Shown here piece after piece: positions 34,521 through 46,396 of a stretch of DNA of 64,000 nucleotides. The notes under the pieces were generated by a model. That model saw only the letters and a program-made list of their open reading frames with translations, made no database searches and was not told the DNA's origin. The stretch's first letter is position 1; each line of letters opens with the position of its first letter. The position numbers were made by a program, and so were the translations under genes. The stretch comes from Rhabditophanes sp. KR3021 (Eukaryota; Nematoda; Chromadorea; Rhabditida; Alloionematidae): positions 3,100,001 to 3,164,000 of the forward strand of contig CAUJLY010000003.1 of NCBI GenBank assembly GCA_963281155.1, read 5' to 3'.

Positions 34521-35061
34521 TTTTACAAAAAAGTTTGGATTAGTGCAAACCTTTCTGATTATTATAAACTCGTTACGCAAAAAATAATGTTTACTACCTT
34601 TTGTGATCCTAATTATTAGCTGTCCCCTGAAGTAGGTCATTTGAGCTTTTAAATTCTGGTCTATGTCATTAGACTCAGTTTTTTCAAAAATTCAATGTTA
34701 GGCACATTCCATTCCTAGGGAAGTCTGGAAAAGTCAAGTTTTTGATCTTAAACCCTTTGTCCTCGAGACCCAATATTGTAAAATTCAACTCACTTTGTTC
34801 GAAAGGAAGCTATCATAGTACCAAGATTATCAAAGAGATATTTGATATATCTTTTCTGTAGACCGTAGGAGGCACTACAATAGTTGGCGAAAATATCGGA
34901 TCAGACTAATTTACTAATATACGGCATTTCGGAATGAATGATAAGGAAATTACATTAAAGAAAATGTACGATGTATAAATGTTCAAAATTTGCATCATAC
35001 TTAAAAGCGATTTGGAAAACAAATTTACAATTACGAATCAGTTATTTACATTTCTTATAAT

Positions 35062-36299
35062 ATGCAACTGCGCTATTTTCTGATATTTGTAAAAGTCTTA
35101 CTTATTCACACTGAGGAGGAAACAATATTTGGAAGTATTGATGATTTTTTAGGATCACGCCCCCAACTCGATGTGCCCATGTTTCTCGTACAAAAGGAAA
35201 ACAGAAACATTCCTTATCCTAATGTGATGGAAGGTAATAGTTCTTATAAACCAATGACAAATGGTTCAAATATAACCACTATTTCGTCATCTACTACAAA
35301 GGATCCTACAGCAAGAATTGTGTCGTTCACCAAAAATATTCCTATTACGACTTCAGCAACAGTCACGACTTTTCCATCAATAACCCAAGAAGAAACATCC
35401 CCCCTTCTATTGATCAAGAAAGATCTAATTCTTGTATCCAACAAGAATCATCCACTCCTTATATTCAACAAGAATCATTTACACCTTCTATTCGACTAAA
35501 AACATCAACTCCTTATCTTCAACAAGAGAAGTCTACACCATTTATTAGACAAGATACTTCCGCATTATCTACTACAGCATCTATCCAGAAATTTAAAGCA
35601 AGTTCATCTACACAGAAAGCAACTACCGTCAGTTTGGCAATTCCAATAGTTGATCCGACGACTCGAAATTATACCACTGAGAAAATAAATGGGTCTATTC
35701 ACAAAACGACATCTCTTCCACCGATTTTTCCTCCCACAACTACATCTCAAAAAAATGATATCGAGAGTCCAAACAACCAACCACCTGTCAATGAATTTGT
35801 AAATTTATTTGCAAAGGATGAACGCGAGGACGCTTCTCCGGGTATGACTATAGTGAATAAAATGATTTTCAAACATGTTCCTTGCCTATCGAACCCCATG
35901 TTTACTCTTGCCAACAACAGAAAATGTTATTATTTTGTGTTGCGTAATATATTTACCAAGGATGCCATACGACATTGCCAGAAGTTTGGTGGGCAGATCG
36001 TTAGATTGAGAAGTCGTAAGGATGAATTTGCTGTGATTAACTTACTAATTTCTCAAAAATACACCCAACGTTCAACTTTATTGGGTGGAATCGAGTGTGT
36101 TGATTTTAATAAATGTCGATTTTCTTTTAATAAGGAAAGAATCAATATCAATTTTGTAAAGTCAATGTTTTCTTTAAGTCAGAAAATGTCTAACTTTCCC
36201 TGCACAATTATGTTAAACAGCAAAAATGGTAAATGGAGTTGCTTTGATTTGGAAAGTGTGACACGTTCTGGACTAATTTGTGAAAAGACAAGTCCGTAA
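35062..36299 (+). CDS. Secreted mucin-like protein with C-type-lectin fold, frameshifted
   Basis: Starts MQLRYFLIFVKVLLIHT (signal peptide), then a Thr/Ser-rich region. Around 35340-35560 about six nine-residue units follow (SSTPYIQQE, SFTPSIRLK, TSTPYLQQE, KSTPFIRQD), and a further Thr-rich linker. The C-terminal part (about 35880-36290) is a C-type-lectin-like domain: KCYYFVLRNIFTKDAIRHC, FGGQIVRLRSRKDEF, LLGGIEC, FPCTIML, GKWSCFDL, GLICEK, with the framework cysteines but without EPN/QPD and WND calcium-sugar motifs, so sugar binding is doubtful. The frame breaks once at a run of six C at 35399-35404, inside the repeat region: the first part stops at 35499 and the second continues in another frame. 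The repeats continue in register with two C fewer, so the lesion is recent or an assembly error. Confidence 0.7.
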
Positions 36300-36795
36300 T
36301 AAGAGAAAATAATGTGTGGTTTAATTTAATTATTAAAAAACTTGTTCTGAATATATTGCATTCTTTTACACATCCAATCATTCAATAAATTGAAGTATAC
36401 TGAATTTCATACTTACTTTAAATTAGTGAAACATCTACCTAAAGGCAATACTATGTTTATTTTTTGACCACATGTATTTTGGTTTCATCAAAATTATTGG
36501 ATTTTTATCTGTTTCATGCTTATAACAATAAGGTGACTTTGCGCATCTCACCCCATTTTATTGCCCAGGAGTTTATAATAAAAAGTACATGTTCCTGTTA
36601 TCGCTTTTTTCATCATTATGTTTTTACATTAAAGAGTATCATCTCACACTTACATATATAAAAGGAACATCATGTACTTGTGGTGCATTCATTTTTTAAT
36701 ATCATCTCTTGACGTGTACATCATTATTTCTCTTAAATTATTTGACCAGCTAATTAATTTTGCTTATTACAGTTTTACAGTTAATAATACTAACA
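36300..36795. other. Intergenic spacer
   Basis: AT-rich, no gene. It ends in a TTTTACAG acceptor at about 36771-36778 that probably serves trans-splicing of the next gene. Confidence 0.35.
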
Positions 36796-38276
36796 ATGAC
36801 ACAAACTCAGCAATATCTAATGGTCAATACCAAAGGAAGCACGGTCATGGATGATGAGTTTATGCAAAGGAAAAATGAATTTGAGATGAATTTGTCTTAC
36901 AAGATCGGTTCTTTGAAAAAGGATAGTCCTGATTACATCGGAGTGTATGAAGCAGAGTGGCATACAAATGAAAATATTAACGCTGATTCGCTAACAAGTA
37001 ATTCAACTAGTAGCGGTAGTGATTCGGAAAAAAGCAAATCCAGTGACAATTATTGCAGTCCATCCTCTAAACGTTCTAAGCTCAACTACAGTCCATCGAT
37101 TTCTTCACTCAACAAAGAAATTACTAAACGTGGAGTTAGCCGAATGCAGAAAAACAGTTGCACGGATGAAAGTAAAGGTAATTCTGGAGGATACCAATTC
37201 ACAATCATGAAGAATGTTCACATTCCTCGGACAAGCTATTTGCACTACAATAATAAAGATACAAAGTACAGCTATGACGTATTTGATTGCATCTCCATGA
37301 GCAATGGAAAATATATCCCCGAACAAAGTAAGTTTGTTTCCGTTTAATCAACTTATACATCATTTAGTTAACTTAGGTTCAAATGTAGAGATGCAGTTCA
37401 CTCATCAACCAAGAGGCGTATTTAACAAAGGGGATCCAATTTACTGCGACAAGCATTCTAACAAGTGCAACAATTTATTAAACTTACAAGCTTCCGACAA
37501 AACAAAGATTTTTAAGACGTTTGCTGCAAAGTTTGAAAATGGATCGAGTGTAAACGAAGTCGTATACATCAATAGCACTTTCAAGACTGTTGTATCAAGA
37601 ACAATTGCTGTCAAAAATCCAAATCCTGGGATGAAGCGTATGTTAATTATAGTTTTAGTTGTTAATAATCTTTTGCTTAGTTATTTCCATGTGGTGCATT
37701 CACGAATCAATTACTAGTAGTATGGCAGATATTTTTAACAATCTCACATATCAACAGTTTTTAACATTTGATCCTCAACGCTTTGATCAAGTAACTAATT
37801 GCGATAAGAATTTGCTTTCTCAATCAGTTTCCCGTTTTAGAACAAGAGGAACAAAGTTTGAAATAATCAAACAAAACTGTCAAGATTCTGGGAAGCTTTT
37901 ATTCAATCTTTGTTTGTTGTATGAATTGGTAGTTATGCCTCATTTGCAAGATTCAAAATATTGTTACGAAGTATTCGCAATTGCTAGTAGTTTGTTTGCA
38001 GTTATCAACCAAACCGTCACAGATAATCACCCAATAAATAGATGTGGACTTTGGAGGGATCAAGTATCTTACATAGCATGTACAATCATTCATTTAATGA
38101 TATTCTCCCAGAATTACGGAATATATGCTAACACATTGGTTTTCTTCGAAAGAAGTTTATTAAAAATATTTTCAACACCAAATCCAATGACAGTTAGTGA
38201 AAAGTATCGTTTTCACATTGATTATGACGTCAGTAACGACGATTCTTCTGACTCACCCAATCATTCGGAAACCTAA
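36796..38276 (+). CDS. Hypothetical Ser-rich nuclear-type protein, 462 residues
   Basis: Exons 36796-37327, 37377-37637 and 37681-38276 join in frame (462 residues). The ATG at 36796 (MTQTQQYLMVNTKG) is preferred because a TTTTACAG acceptor lies just before it. The N-terminal 130 residues contain an acidic/Ser-rich stretch (NSTSSGSDSEKSKSS) and a basic cluster (SPSSKRSKLN) resembling a nuclear localisation signal. The middle carries cysteines (YCDKHSNKC), and a helical C-terminal half follows (SGKLLFNLCLLYELVV, ITSSMADIFNNLTYQQ) before an acidic tail. The C-terminal half looks like a folded alpha-helical domain. No family recognised. Expressed-gene codon use and consistent splicing support it. 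Confidence 0.7.
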
Positions 38277-38670
38277 AGTAATAATATTAATTGTTTTAGC
38301 CTCAATGTCTAACATTTAAATAATTATATCTTTATAACAATTTATCGAACATTAATGACCTATTTGAATACCTTTACATTTTTGTTCCGTAAAATGCTTT
38401 ATTTTATTACACATTTTTTAATGTGCTGTATAAATTTGTTCAAATAAAATCGTACATCATAAAAATTGTTCTTAATATTGTTTTAAATGGAATCTAATTT
38501 ATTGTTTGGTCACAATCAAATGCATGTTAATTAAATAGTTCGAATCATTTGTATTATCAGGACTCCCCAAACCAAAATAAAAAATAGGTACAAACAACAT
38601 ATATTTACTTTATTGCTTGAAAAGAATGAATTTATGATTTACGTTGCTTCTAGTAACCGAGATATGTCTT
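38277..38670. other. Convergent intergenic region
   Basis: AT-rich spacer between two genes that point toward each other; AATAAA-like signals for both, no gene. Confidence 0.4.
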
Positions 38671-40117
38671 CTAAAGACATCTGCTCAACAAATTCTCCTG
38701 ATACATTTGGCTGTATCCTCTTTCGACGTTGGGTTTGATGAGGCTTTCGTAAACTTGAACTCCAAATTCATTCAAAGGATCCATTCCACTGGCAAGTAAT
38801 CCATCCCACCAGCCTGTTTGAGAAGCTTGAACAGCGAGCATGATGATAGCTTCATCTAATCCCATACAAATGGCTTCCTTCATCTTATCCAGCCAGCAAA
38901 GTTCTTCATAATTGACAAGATGAAGCGCAAGTTTGCGGAGAATCAGATTAAAAATTAAAGCTTGTGGCTGCCAAGGCTAGAGCTTTAAAATTGGTCCAAA
39001 TAGGTCGTTTGGTTGAGTAGACTTGGTACAAGAGTTCCTTAATAGCATCCACGGAAAAATTGTCCAAATTGATGGTCACTGGTCCGGGGCAATTCATATC
39101 GTCTCCAATTAATTCCTTTAAATAAGTAGAATGGACTCCAATCACCGTTTTGTATGTCTTCAACACAGTTCCATTGCTAAAAGCCAAATAAACATCTCCC
39201 TCCTCAAAAGTAGGCAACATGTCAATACTCTTGTGGACGATCTCAACATCGACTTTCAACGGCTTATACTTCAATTCATCTCCAATAAAACAAGTGTAAG
39301 GGTCAAGCCTAGCTCCTTGCTCACAACAATGGTAGAACTGCTTGCACACATTTCCATTTTCATCCAAACATTGAACCTTGATTTGGAGTTGATAAATGAC
39401 ATCTGTATTTTCATCATCAGACGTCACACCAAGTTCAAAAAAATCATGTCCACTGGTACCTTTACATCCTTTGATATTAAGGGAAGCTTCCTCAGTCTTG
39501 AAAGTAATTATCTTTTCAGAGTCAGTACAAGGCCCTTTTGTTGCAACTTTCCCATTTTCTGTTAAATTAACTGTCATTCTAGACAATAATCCAGCTTCGA
39601 TTACACGGCCAGTGGCTGAAGAGGATGCAGATGGTAGTCCATAGCAAATTGACTTGCTGAGTACCTCGATTTCCATCTTGATTTTCTTTTCCAATACTGT
39701 GCTTGACAACAAAATTTCATAGTTAGCCAAATCGTAGCCTTGATCAAAGATAGTCTCAAAGCTTTTATCAGCACATCCATTTTGATTAAAAGCTGTCATC
39801 GTGAGTTTCAATTTGTACAGAGCGTGCACTCTCTTGTCTTTAGAAAAAGTAGACAATCCGATGAATGCTTTTCCTTGCTCATTCTTGATATCAGTGAGTT
39901 GTAGGAAGCCTTGATCCATTTGAAAGCGAATGCTCTTCTCTCCATTTTGAACAGGCAAACGTTCAATGACATCCAATCCATTCTTAACAATAATTGTCAT
40001 CTTGCCAAAGATACTAACACTTGGACCAACTGCATAAATAGTTGAATACTTGAACTCAGAATCCCATTCCGGAGCAGTTTGAACAGATACACTAGACAAA
40101 CATCTAGACCGAACCAT
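38671..40117 (-). CDS. Double-MATH/BTB protein, one frameshift
   Basis: A single-exon gene of about 481 residues once one base is ignored. Residues about 15-150 and 165-305 are two related beta-rich domains of MATH/TRAF type: each has a long acidic/hydrophobic alternation, a Phe-Gly-X-Gly/Asp-type core, and ends in parallel wording (KMEIEVLSKSI and KVDVEIVHKSI). A BTB/POZ domain follows (GDVYLAFSNGTVLKTYK, VIGVHSTYLKELI, INLDNFSVDAIKELLY), then a C-terminal helical segment. Such proteins are substrate adaptors for cullin-3 ubiquitin ligases and are expanded in nematodes; most have one MATH domain. The frame breaks in a run of five T at about 38950 (AATSFNF, then NLILRKLALHLV) and the total length is one nucleotide over a multiple of three. 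Confidence 0.75.
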
Positions 40118-40231
40118 TTCAGAAAATACGAATAAATATGTAAGATGACAACGCCAAAATTATTTAAGCCAAAATTTACATTTATTTAAGATTTATTATG
40201 AAACGACGACAGGATTTAAAAATGAATGACA

Positions 40232-42151
40232 TCAATCAGAATATTTCTTTGGAAATTTACGAGAATTTTGATAGCCATTTGGATTTTCATTCGACAATTT
40301 TCTTTTTCTTAGACCATTGCCTTGTGGATGCGCAGTTGATTCGTAGGTATTTATTCGGGAATAATGAGCACTATCAGCTTGTTTTACCGTCCTTTTAATA
40401 CTATTATAACCACTCTCATTGCATTCCTGCTCCCTGATAGGCGGATTATTGAAATGACGCTTATCATGGATCTTTCTTTGCCCAGAAATTACATCAAAAG
40501 TATTCATTGGAGTCCAATTCGAACTTGATGGCGCTTTTCTTTCTAATTTCTCATAAATAATGTCACACGGCCTAACCCAATTAATATTACTTCCACTCAT
40601 TTTATTGGGATTTGAAGAATTAGACAGTAGTGGGAGTTTCGGCTTATCCATAATTAATGGCTTTGAAATACGTTCTACCTGTGGAATAAATGGAGTTGAG
40701 ATCCTGATTGTCTTCTTGGCCTCGTTTTCTTCATCCATCATTCCATTGTACAATTTGCTTCTCTTTGCTTTTAAAGCAATTTCTTTATCAACCATCGCAA
40801 ATATGTCAAAAGACAAATCAGTCAGAACGTTAAACGACTTTTCAACAGGTGGTTCTTCGCTTGAACTGAGCGTGCTTCCTTCAGAGGAGACGTTCAACCC
40901 TTTTTCCCCTGTGCATTCTTTCTTTATATCAATTTGATCGCTAATTTCATTTCTAATTTCTTCTGGAGTCGCAGGAGGAGAATTTATTAAATCATCCAAA
41001 CAACCTAATTCCGCCTTTATTTCCTTTTCTTCCCTTATTCCTGGAGTTACTTCAAGACATTCCTCAATAAATTGATTGGTTGGTTGATTGGTAGATTCGA
41101 TTCCAACAACTTCTGATTTCACTTCATTTTTGACATTTGCGACTATTGCGAACTGCTCGTAAATTCCACGATGGTACTCAGTGAACTTTCTCATGTCAAA
41201 ATCAGATTTCCAATCATCAAACGCTTTATTTATTGCCTCGTCCCTCGCTTGCTTATTATGAAGCATGGCTTGTTTCTTACGATCTTCTTTCATTCCTTCA
41301 ATAATTTGAATACCAATTTTATCGAGTGGTTCGTGTGAAAACTTGCACTTCTTACGAAACTCATAGGAACACTTGTTATGAGCATGGAAAGGATAACAAG
41401 GAAATTCGCCGTGCATCATCTTACATTGTAAACCACGTGAGCAGCTTTTATGCTTGTAAAATTCGCAAAGTTCCGGAATTCGGTTGGAGTCTTCGAGTTT
41501 ATGAGAATAAACACAACTCACACCCTCCCTGCAGTATCCATCTCGATAAAATTTGCATAATAGCTTTTGAGATGGAATAAATTCCTCCCCGAGATACTTC
41601 ATTTTATTCTGAAAAGCTCGTCTTTTTTCAATCAAAATGCGCTCGTCCTCTGTTAAACCTGAGCAATCGAAGCCATTTGATGTCGTGGGACTAAACGGAT
41701 TAAGGTCGGCATACGGATCCATTTCATACACTCTAAATTTATCTTCGAATGGCATATTCTTGAGCTCGGCAACTTCGTTCCAGATATTGAAGTTCATTTC
41801 ACCAATGTCCTTTGGTTCTCTTGGACCTTTCGAGTCTTTCTTGGTAGTAGCAATAGTCTCTAAAAAGGCTTTGTACTTATTTACCTTCGTTTCTTTAAAC
41901 ATACCAATGTCATCATCAGACAACTCTCCATCTTCCAGCTCTTCCTTGTCAGACGTATCTTCAATCACAGCTTTTTCTTGCCCATCTTCTACAATAACTT
42001 TTTCTTGACCATCTTCTATAATATCTTTTTCTTCATTCATATCTTGGAAATGTTTGACTTGATCGACAATTACATTTTGGTCACAATAATCTGCTATGCC
42101 AATCACAGATACACCATCATCAAGCTTAGCAATCCTTACCGATTCAGCCAT
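40232..42151 (-). CDS. CCCH zinc-finger protein, ZC3H4/ZC3H6/Su(sable)-like
   Basis: A single exon of 639 codons starting MAESVRIAKLDDG. An acidic N-terminus with a near-duplicated unit (IIEDGQEKV, IVEDGQEKA) leads to ELEDGELSDDD. Three CCCH fingers follow at about 199-275: LCKFYRDGYCREGVSCVYSH, LCEFYKHKSCSRGLQCKMMH and FPCYPFHAHNKC...CKFSH. The order, spacing and the EFPC linker are those of metazoan ZC3H4/6/8 and Drosophila Suppressor of sable, nuclear RNA-binding proteins that limit non-coding transcription (ZC3H4 works with WDR82 in the Restrictor complex). The remainder is polar and basic at the C-terminus (GLRKRKLSNEN). C. elegans orthology is not claimed. Confidence 0.82.
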   Translation of the reverse strand: MAESVRIAKLDDGVSVIGIADYCDQNVIVDQVKHFQDMNEEKDIIEDGQEKVIVEDGQEKAVIEDTSDKEELEDGELSDDDIGMFKETKVNKYKAFLETIATTKKDSKGPREPKDIGEMNFNIWNEVAELKNMPFEDKFRVYEMDPYADLNPFSPTTSNGFDCSGLTEDERILIEKRRAFQNKMKYLGEEFIPSQKLLCKFYRDGYCREGVSCVYSHKLEDSNRIPELCEFYKHKSCSRGLQCKMMHGEFPCYPFHAHNKCSYEFRKKCKFSHEPLDKIGIQIIEGMKEDRKKQAMLHNKQARDEAINKAFDDWKSDFDMRKFTEYHRGIYEQFAIVANVKNEVKSEVVGIESTNQPTNQFIEECLEVTPGIREEKEIKAELGCLDDLINSPPATPEEIRNEISDQIDIKKECTGEKGLNVSSEGSTLSSSEEPPVEKSFNVLTDLSFDIFAMVDKEIALKAKRSKLYNGMMDEENEAKKTIRISTPFIPQVERISKPLIMDKPKLPLLSNSSNPNKMSGSNINWVRPCDIIYEKLERKAPSSSNWTPMNTFDVISGQRKIHDKRHFNNPPIREQECNESGYNSIKRTVKQADSAHYSRINTYESTAHPQGNGLRKRKLSNENPNGYQNSRKFPKKYSD

Positions 42152-42616
42152 TTTTTAAATACGTATCTATGACAACTCGTGAAATGAATTACAATCCTCT
42201 GTTTTTATCTTTTTCGACAACACCAATTTTAATATTAAAACCTTTTTAAATTCAAATTTACGATGATTTTAGAATCGTCACTAATAACTTAAATTTACAA
42301 CGTGTGATTTGACAATTGTAAACGATATTCCACAATAGTTGTCTTTTATGTGTTTTGTAATCTTTTAATGTAAAAGCTTCCTTGATGTGGTACAAGCTAT
42401 ACGATTCTAAATCAACAAAGGAAAAAGCTGTATTTGCCAAAGACATTAAATAGTTTTTTAACCTTACATATACTATCAAAAATTTATTAGACAATGGGTA
42501 CAAATGTTTTAATAAGTGTTGGTTAGTATTGCTGAAAGCCATAATAGTACAGAAAAATGATCACTAAGTAATACAGAGAATAGTTGCCTAAATAGTACAG
42601 ATAAATTACAGATAAA
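42152..42616. other. Intergenic spacer with a doubtful open frame
   Basis: Between two minus-strand genes. A 94-codon frame at 42258-42542 (minus, MAFSNTNQHLLKHL) lacks a recognisable domain and has weak splice-like sites within it; it is left as unproven. Confidence 0.3.
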
Positions 42617-44438
42617 TTACTGGTTGGATTGTTGTCTGCTGGAGACAAAGTAAAACTCGTACAAGAATTTGGCATTCTCGATGAATTTCTTCTGAACTAA
42701 TTCGATCGCATGTTCGTTTTTGACTTTGTCGGTTAAAAAACCGCATAAATCATTTACGGATTGGAGCATCTCGCCTTTGAAGTCTTCAATCAGGACATCT
42801 TCAATGAATGGGTTGGGAACGGTAGAATGAAGGGAAGCTTGGACGAGACTGCTCTTGCCATCTGGAGCCAGGTTTGGTTGTCCTTCCTGGACAAGTTCAG
42901 TGGTCAAAGTTCTGGAGTAGCTTGATTCACTACCATTAGTTGAAGAGGTGGAGTTGAAGGTAAGCGCATCTCTTTGAACGGAAGTTTGGCTATCTTCCTC
43001 ACCAACAGAAATGGCAGTTACCAGTTCATTTTGAGTAGTCTCTGTTGGGAAGAGAGATAGGTTTGATCTGCGCTTGTGATCATCGATAATGGAGTGTTTT
43101 GAAGGACTTGTTCCATTACATTTCAATTCACTGACAGCAACAGATGTAGAAGCGGTGTTTTCAGAAACAGACTCCACTCTAACCATCTCTGGACCTTCAA
43201 AATGGCGAAGAGATTGACCCCCGAATCTACTTGACTGGTCAATCGTAGTGCACGTATTGACTGAAGTATATCCGATTCCTTTGACGTAACTTGTTGACAA
43301 GTACCCAGCGTGAGTCATTTTGTCGGGGAAGGTGTTTTGATGGTCATTGTTGTCGCACATTCTTTCAGTTGAATTGGCAATGCAATGGATGTCGAATCGA
43401 GCAAGAGTATCTTCTAGATTGTCTCTGAATGTTTGATTGCAGTCAATCGCCTCCTTTTCAAAGTTAGCCACACGAGTCATCAATGCTTTTCCACAAGAAG
43501 TTTCCTCTAATTCTTGAGCAAATGTCTTTCGAATAGACTTGCGATGAGCCTTGGAGTCAGGTTGGGCAGCAGGATTTTGAGAGATACTCGATGACACGTC
43601 CTTCTCAGAGATGGTATTTCCAATCTTGTCATCCTGGAACTTGATGATTGGCGACACTTTTCTTCCTTTCCTCATCATCCTTCTGGCCATTGCAGCAACT
43701 TCAGTGTCGTCAAGTTGGTTTGGGGGCTTAGGAAGAGCCGGGGAGTTCAAAGTTGGGCGATATTCTCCACTTTTTTCACTTAATTCTTCCATAACCTTCG
43801 ATCCGCAATTTATAGCTTTCTTTTGGTGTCTGAAAGTTTCGTAAAATGCCATCGTTGATTCAGAGTCGTTGCTTTTTATGGTAGAAGGCTCTTCAAAGTT
43901 CGTGGAGGGAGTTAGAACAGATGAGGTTGCACTTCGAAGACGAGTATCCTTGATCTCTTGAATAGGTCTCAAAGTGGCCTTAGATTCATTTCCCACTAAA
44001 TAGTGCTTCAATTCTTCGGCACGCCTTCGATTCTTGAGTGGGTGGGCTTTAATGGTTGGAGCAACAACTGTGCTATTTACGACCAAGGGTAGAGTTGATT
44101 CATCGATGCAACAAGTTTCATAGGCCTTCATCTCCTCCTTTGCATTATCCATAGAATTACATTGGCTCCAATCAGCCAACCAAACACCTTTACAATTTTG
44201 ACCATTCTTAGTGGCAGGCTTGATTTGTTGAGTAGCATTTGCCGAATCTGATACGTCACCTAAATAACCAGTTGAATTGATTGTTTGTTCCTTGTTGACT
44301 AAAAAATATATCATACATTTCAATATATAAATTACCTAAATCTACACGAGCGGGAATAGCTGATATGTCGACCTTTCTCTTTGACGAATCTTCATTGGAT
44401 CTTTTGGAGCTGTTAGATTTTGAACGTAGGCGATGCAT
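42617..44438 (-). CDS. Hypothetical Ser/Thr-rich protein, 594 residues
   Basis: Exons 44438-44336 and 44298-42617 join at phase 1 to 594 residues. The N-terminus is basic (MHRLRSKSNSSKRSN, then SSKRKVD); the rest is polar, rich in Ser, Thr, Asn and Glu and probably disordered, with a basic AMARRMMRKGRKVSP patch at about 235. The only folded-looking part is the C-terminal 65 residues (FKGEMLQSVNDLCGFLTD, FIENAKFLYEFYFV), a predicted amphipathic helix pair. No domain recognised. It is transcribed away from another Ser/Thr-rich unknown gene from a gap of about 205 nt. Confidence 0.75.
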
Positions 44439-44643
44439 GCTGGTCAGTAAATAGATTTACACTTTATTAATGGAATGGAATTTTAACTCACTTTTATACA
44501 GGCAAAATTTTAATAGTCACATCATTAAATTGTGCGCTGATCTAATAATATCCAAATTTACACCCAAATTTATATTCAAATCTATATGCTATTTAAGTAT
44601 CGAAGGACTAAAGGATGTCATGCTAGGATTCTTTATAATTTTT
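44439..44643. promoter_or_regulatory. Short bidirectional promoter
   Basis: Only 205 nt separate the start codons of two divergently transcribed genes, so any promoter elements must be shared. No TATA box stands out. Confidence 0.4.
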
Positions 44644-46097
44644 ATGAATTCAAACACAACTCCGTTTAAGAAAGTGGCTTCTAAGAAAAGTCTTTTTAAA
44701 AAAGCAGGCAACCCTAATCTTCCATTGGCTGACGGTTACGTAAGTTAAATTAAGCAATCTCAATATTAGTAAACCTCTACGTTTAGGCTTCAAGAGCTTT
44801 TGAAAACGTAGAATGTATGCTTGACAAGATTTTCAGTAAGGCTCGTGGGCAAGCGTTTTGTGTTAAGCAGGACAAGCAAGATACTCCTGAGTCATTTCAA
44901 AAACAGACAATTGAACAGCCTCCACAACTCCTACGCGAAGACGAACCTCTCTATGAAGATTGCATGACTCCGACTTCTGCTATCAACTCCAATAAGATCT
45001 ACATGGCCCCGTCTTATTCGGCTCTTCGTGACTCTGAAAATATTGGCACATCTTATGTTTCGAATACCCCAGCCTCAGCAAACATTGCTTTATCAATGAA
45101 CAGTCAAAAGTCCAGCTGTACCTCCGGAGTAACTGCTCTTTCAATCAAAAGTCACAATAGTCTCACGCAAACATCACCGGTAACTGCCTTATCAATTAAA
45201 AGTCAGTCTGATGGAAAGGGTGCTAAACGACAATTTCCTACAAACTCCGTTTTGAAAGCTTCTACTCCATCAATTGGATCACCTGAACACCACTTCAAAA
45301 CAAAAAACTCGCTGACTCCAAGTTATGGAAACTTTGCTAAGAAAGGCGAAACTGAATTGTCTTCTGGCCCTAATACTTCCGAATGTTCAACTGCTTCCTT
45401 TTACAATGACGGTTCTGTCGGAAAAAATGGTAATGAAGATGATCTTGAAAATATTGGTGTGAATGAGATTTGGTCAGGAGTTCCTCCATCAAGTATCAGG
45501 GTACGTAAGATTGTTGATTCTCAAACTCACTTGGGAGCTGATCTCATTCCAATGACTGAACAAAAATGCCAAATCTTTTATGATGAGCCAGTCAAGGCAA
45601 GTGGATTGAAAATTGCAGATGTTCGGGGTCGTTGCTCCTACGCTGATTCTTCTACCCATGGTGCCAAGTCACTTTCCCCACCATCAGATGCATCAATCTT
45701 GTCTAGAAGTCAGAAGAAAACAGGAGTCAGATCAAGGGAATTCCATTCTTCTAGAAGCTCCAATGTGAATACTTGTCAATCCTTGAACACTACTTCGATC
45801 ATTACGGACTCCTCTGTGCCATTTGATCGTCGTCCTCAACAAGTCAATTACTCTGCAACCTCTAGCTCGGAAAAATATCCAGTTCAGCTTCATCCAACTA
45901 TTAAAGAGTCTCGATCAGTTTTATTACCCCATGAAGAAGACCTATACATCGTGATGAGCGATGGCAAAGGCAATCGAGTCAATATTTCACTGTCTATGCT
46001 CCTCAAGTCATTCAAGGGGGAAAATGGTCCTGTGACAGCATCTTGTATCACCCTTGGCAGCAAAATTATTTGGTTAAAAAATAAAGTTCGACATTAA
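44644..46097 (+). CDS. Hypothetical Ser/Thr-rich protein, 468 residues
   Basis: Exons 44644-44739 and 44787-46097 join at phase 0 to 468 residues. It starts MNSNTTPFKKVASKKSLFKK, basic. A conserved-looking helix (ASRAFENVECMLDKIFSK) is followed by long low-complexity Ser/Thr/Asn-rich sequence. A short motif repeats two to three times at about 108-145 (ANIALSMNSQ, VTALSIKSHN, VTALSIKSQS). The C-terminal 50 residues (EEDLYIVMSDGKGNRVNISL, then SMLLKSF) look ordered. No known domain. It diverges from the minus-strand Ser/Thr-rich gene, suggesting co-regulation. Confidence 0.72.
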
Positions 46098-46396
46098 AAT
46101 TCGTGTGTTGTGGAGACGAATGCCATACAACTATTTAACCTAAACTTGACCTACCATTACTTATTGAGGTTAAATTAGGTATTGGTGGTCAAGTTCTATA
46201 AAATTAATTGAAAATATTAATGTTAATTGATACATAAAAGAAATTACATGTCTTTTTGCGTTTTTTAAATCAAATTTCAAAATATGTTTATTTGTGATAG
46301 TATTTTGTCATTTAAATATAAAATTTTCAAAATTCATATTTTGTCAAATGTTAAAAATAAATAAGAGTGAACTGATTAATTAGTCGACAAAAACAA
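46098..46396. other. Short intergenic spacer
   Basis: AT-rich, no gene seen; the plus-strand gene's 3' end and the remnant protease gene border it. Confidence 0.3.

Larger units (their letters stand above)
33213..35061. other. Intergenic region with a diverged 70-bp duplication
   Basis: No gene is supported. Two related segments, about 34160-34232 and 34452-34520, align over about 70 bp (both contain TAAACTT, AGGCGG, CAAATG and end in TTTCTCC). Elsewhere AT-rich. Confidence 0.35.

Noticed and set aside
42258..42542. 94-codon minus-strand frame MAFSNTNQHLL...
   Set aside because: It has internal splice-like sites that break the frame and no recognisable feature; kept only as unproven.
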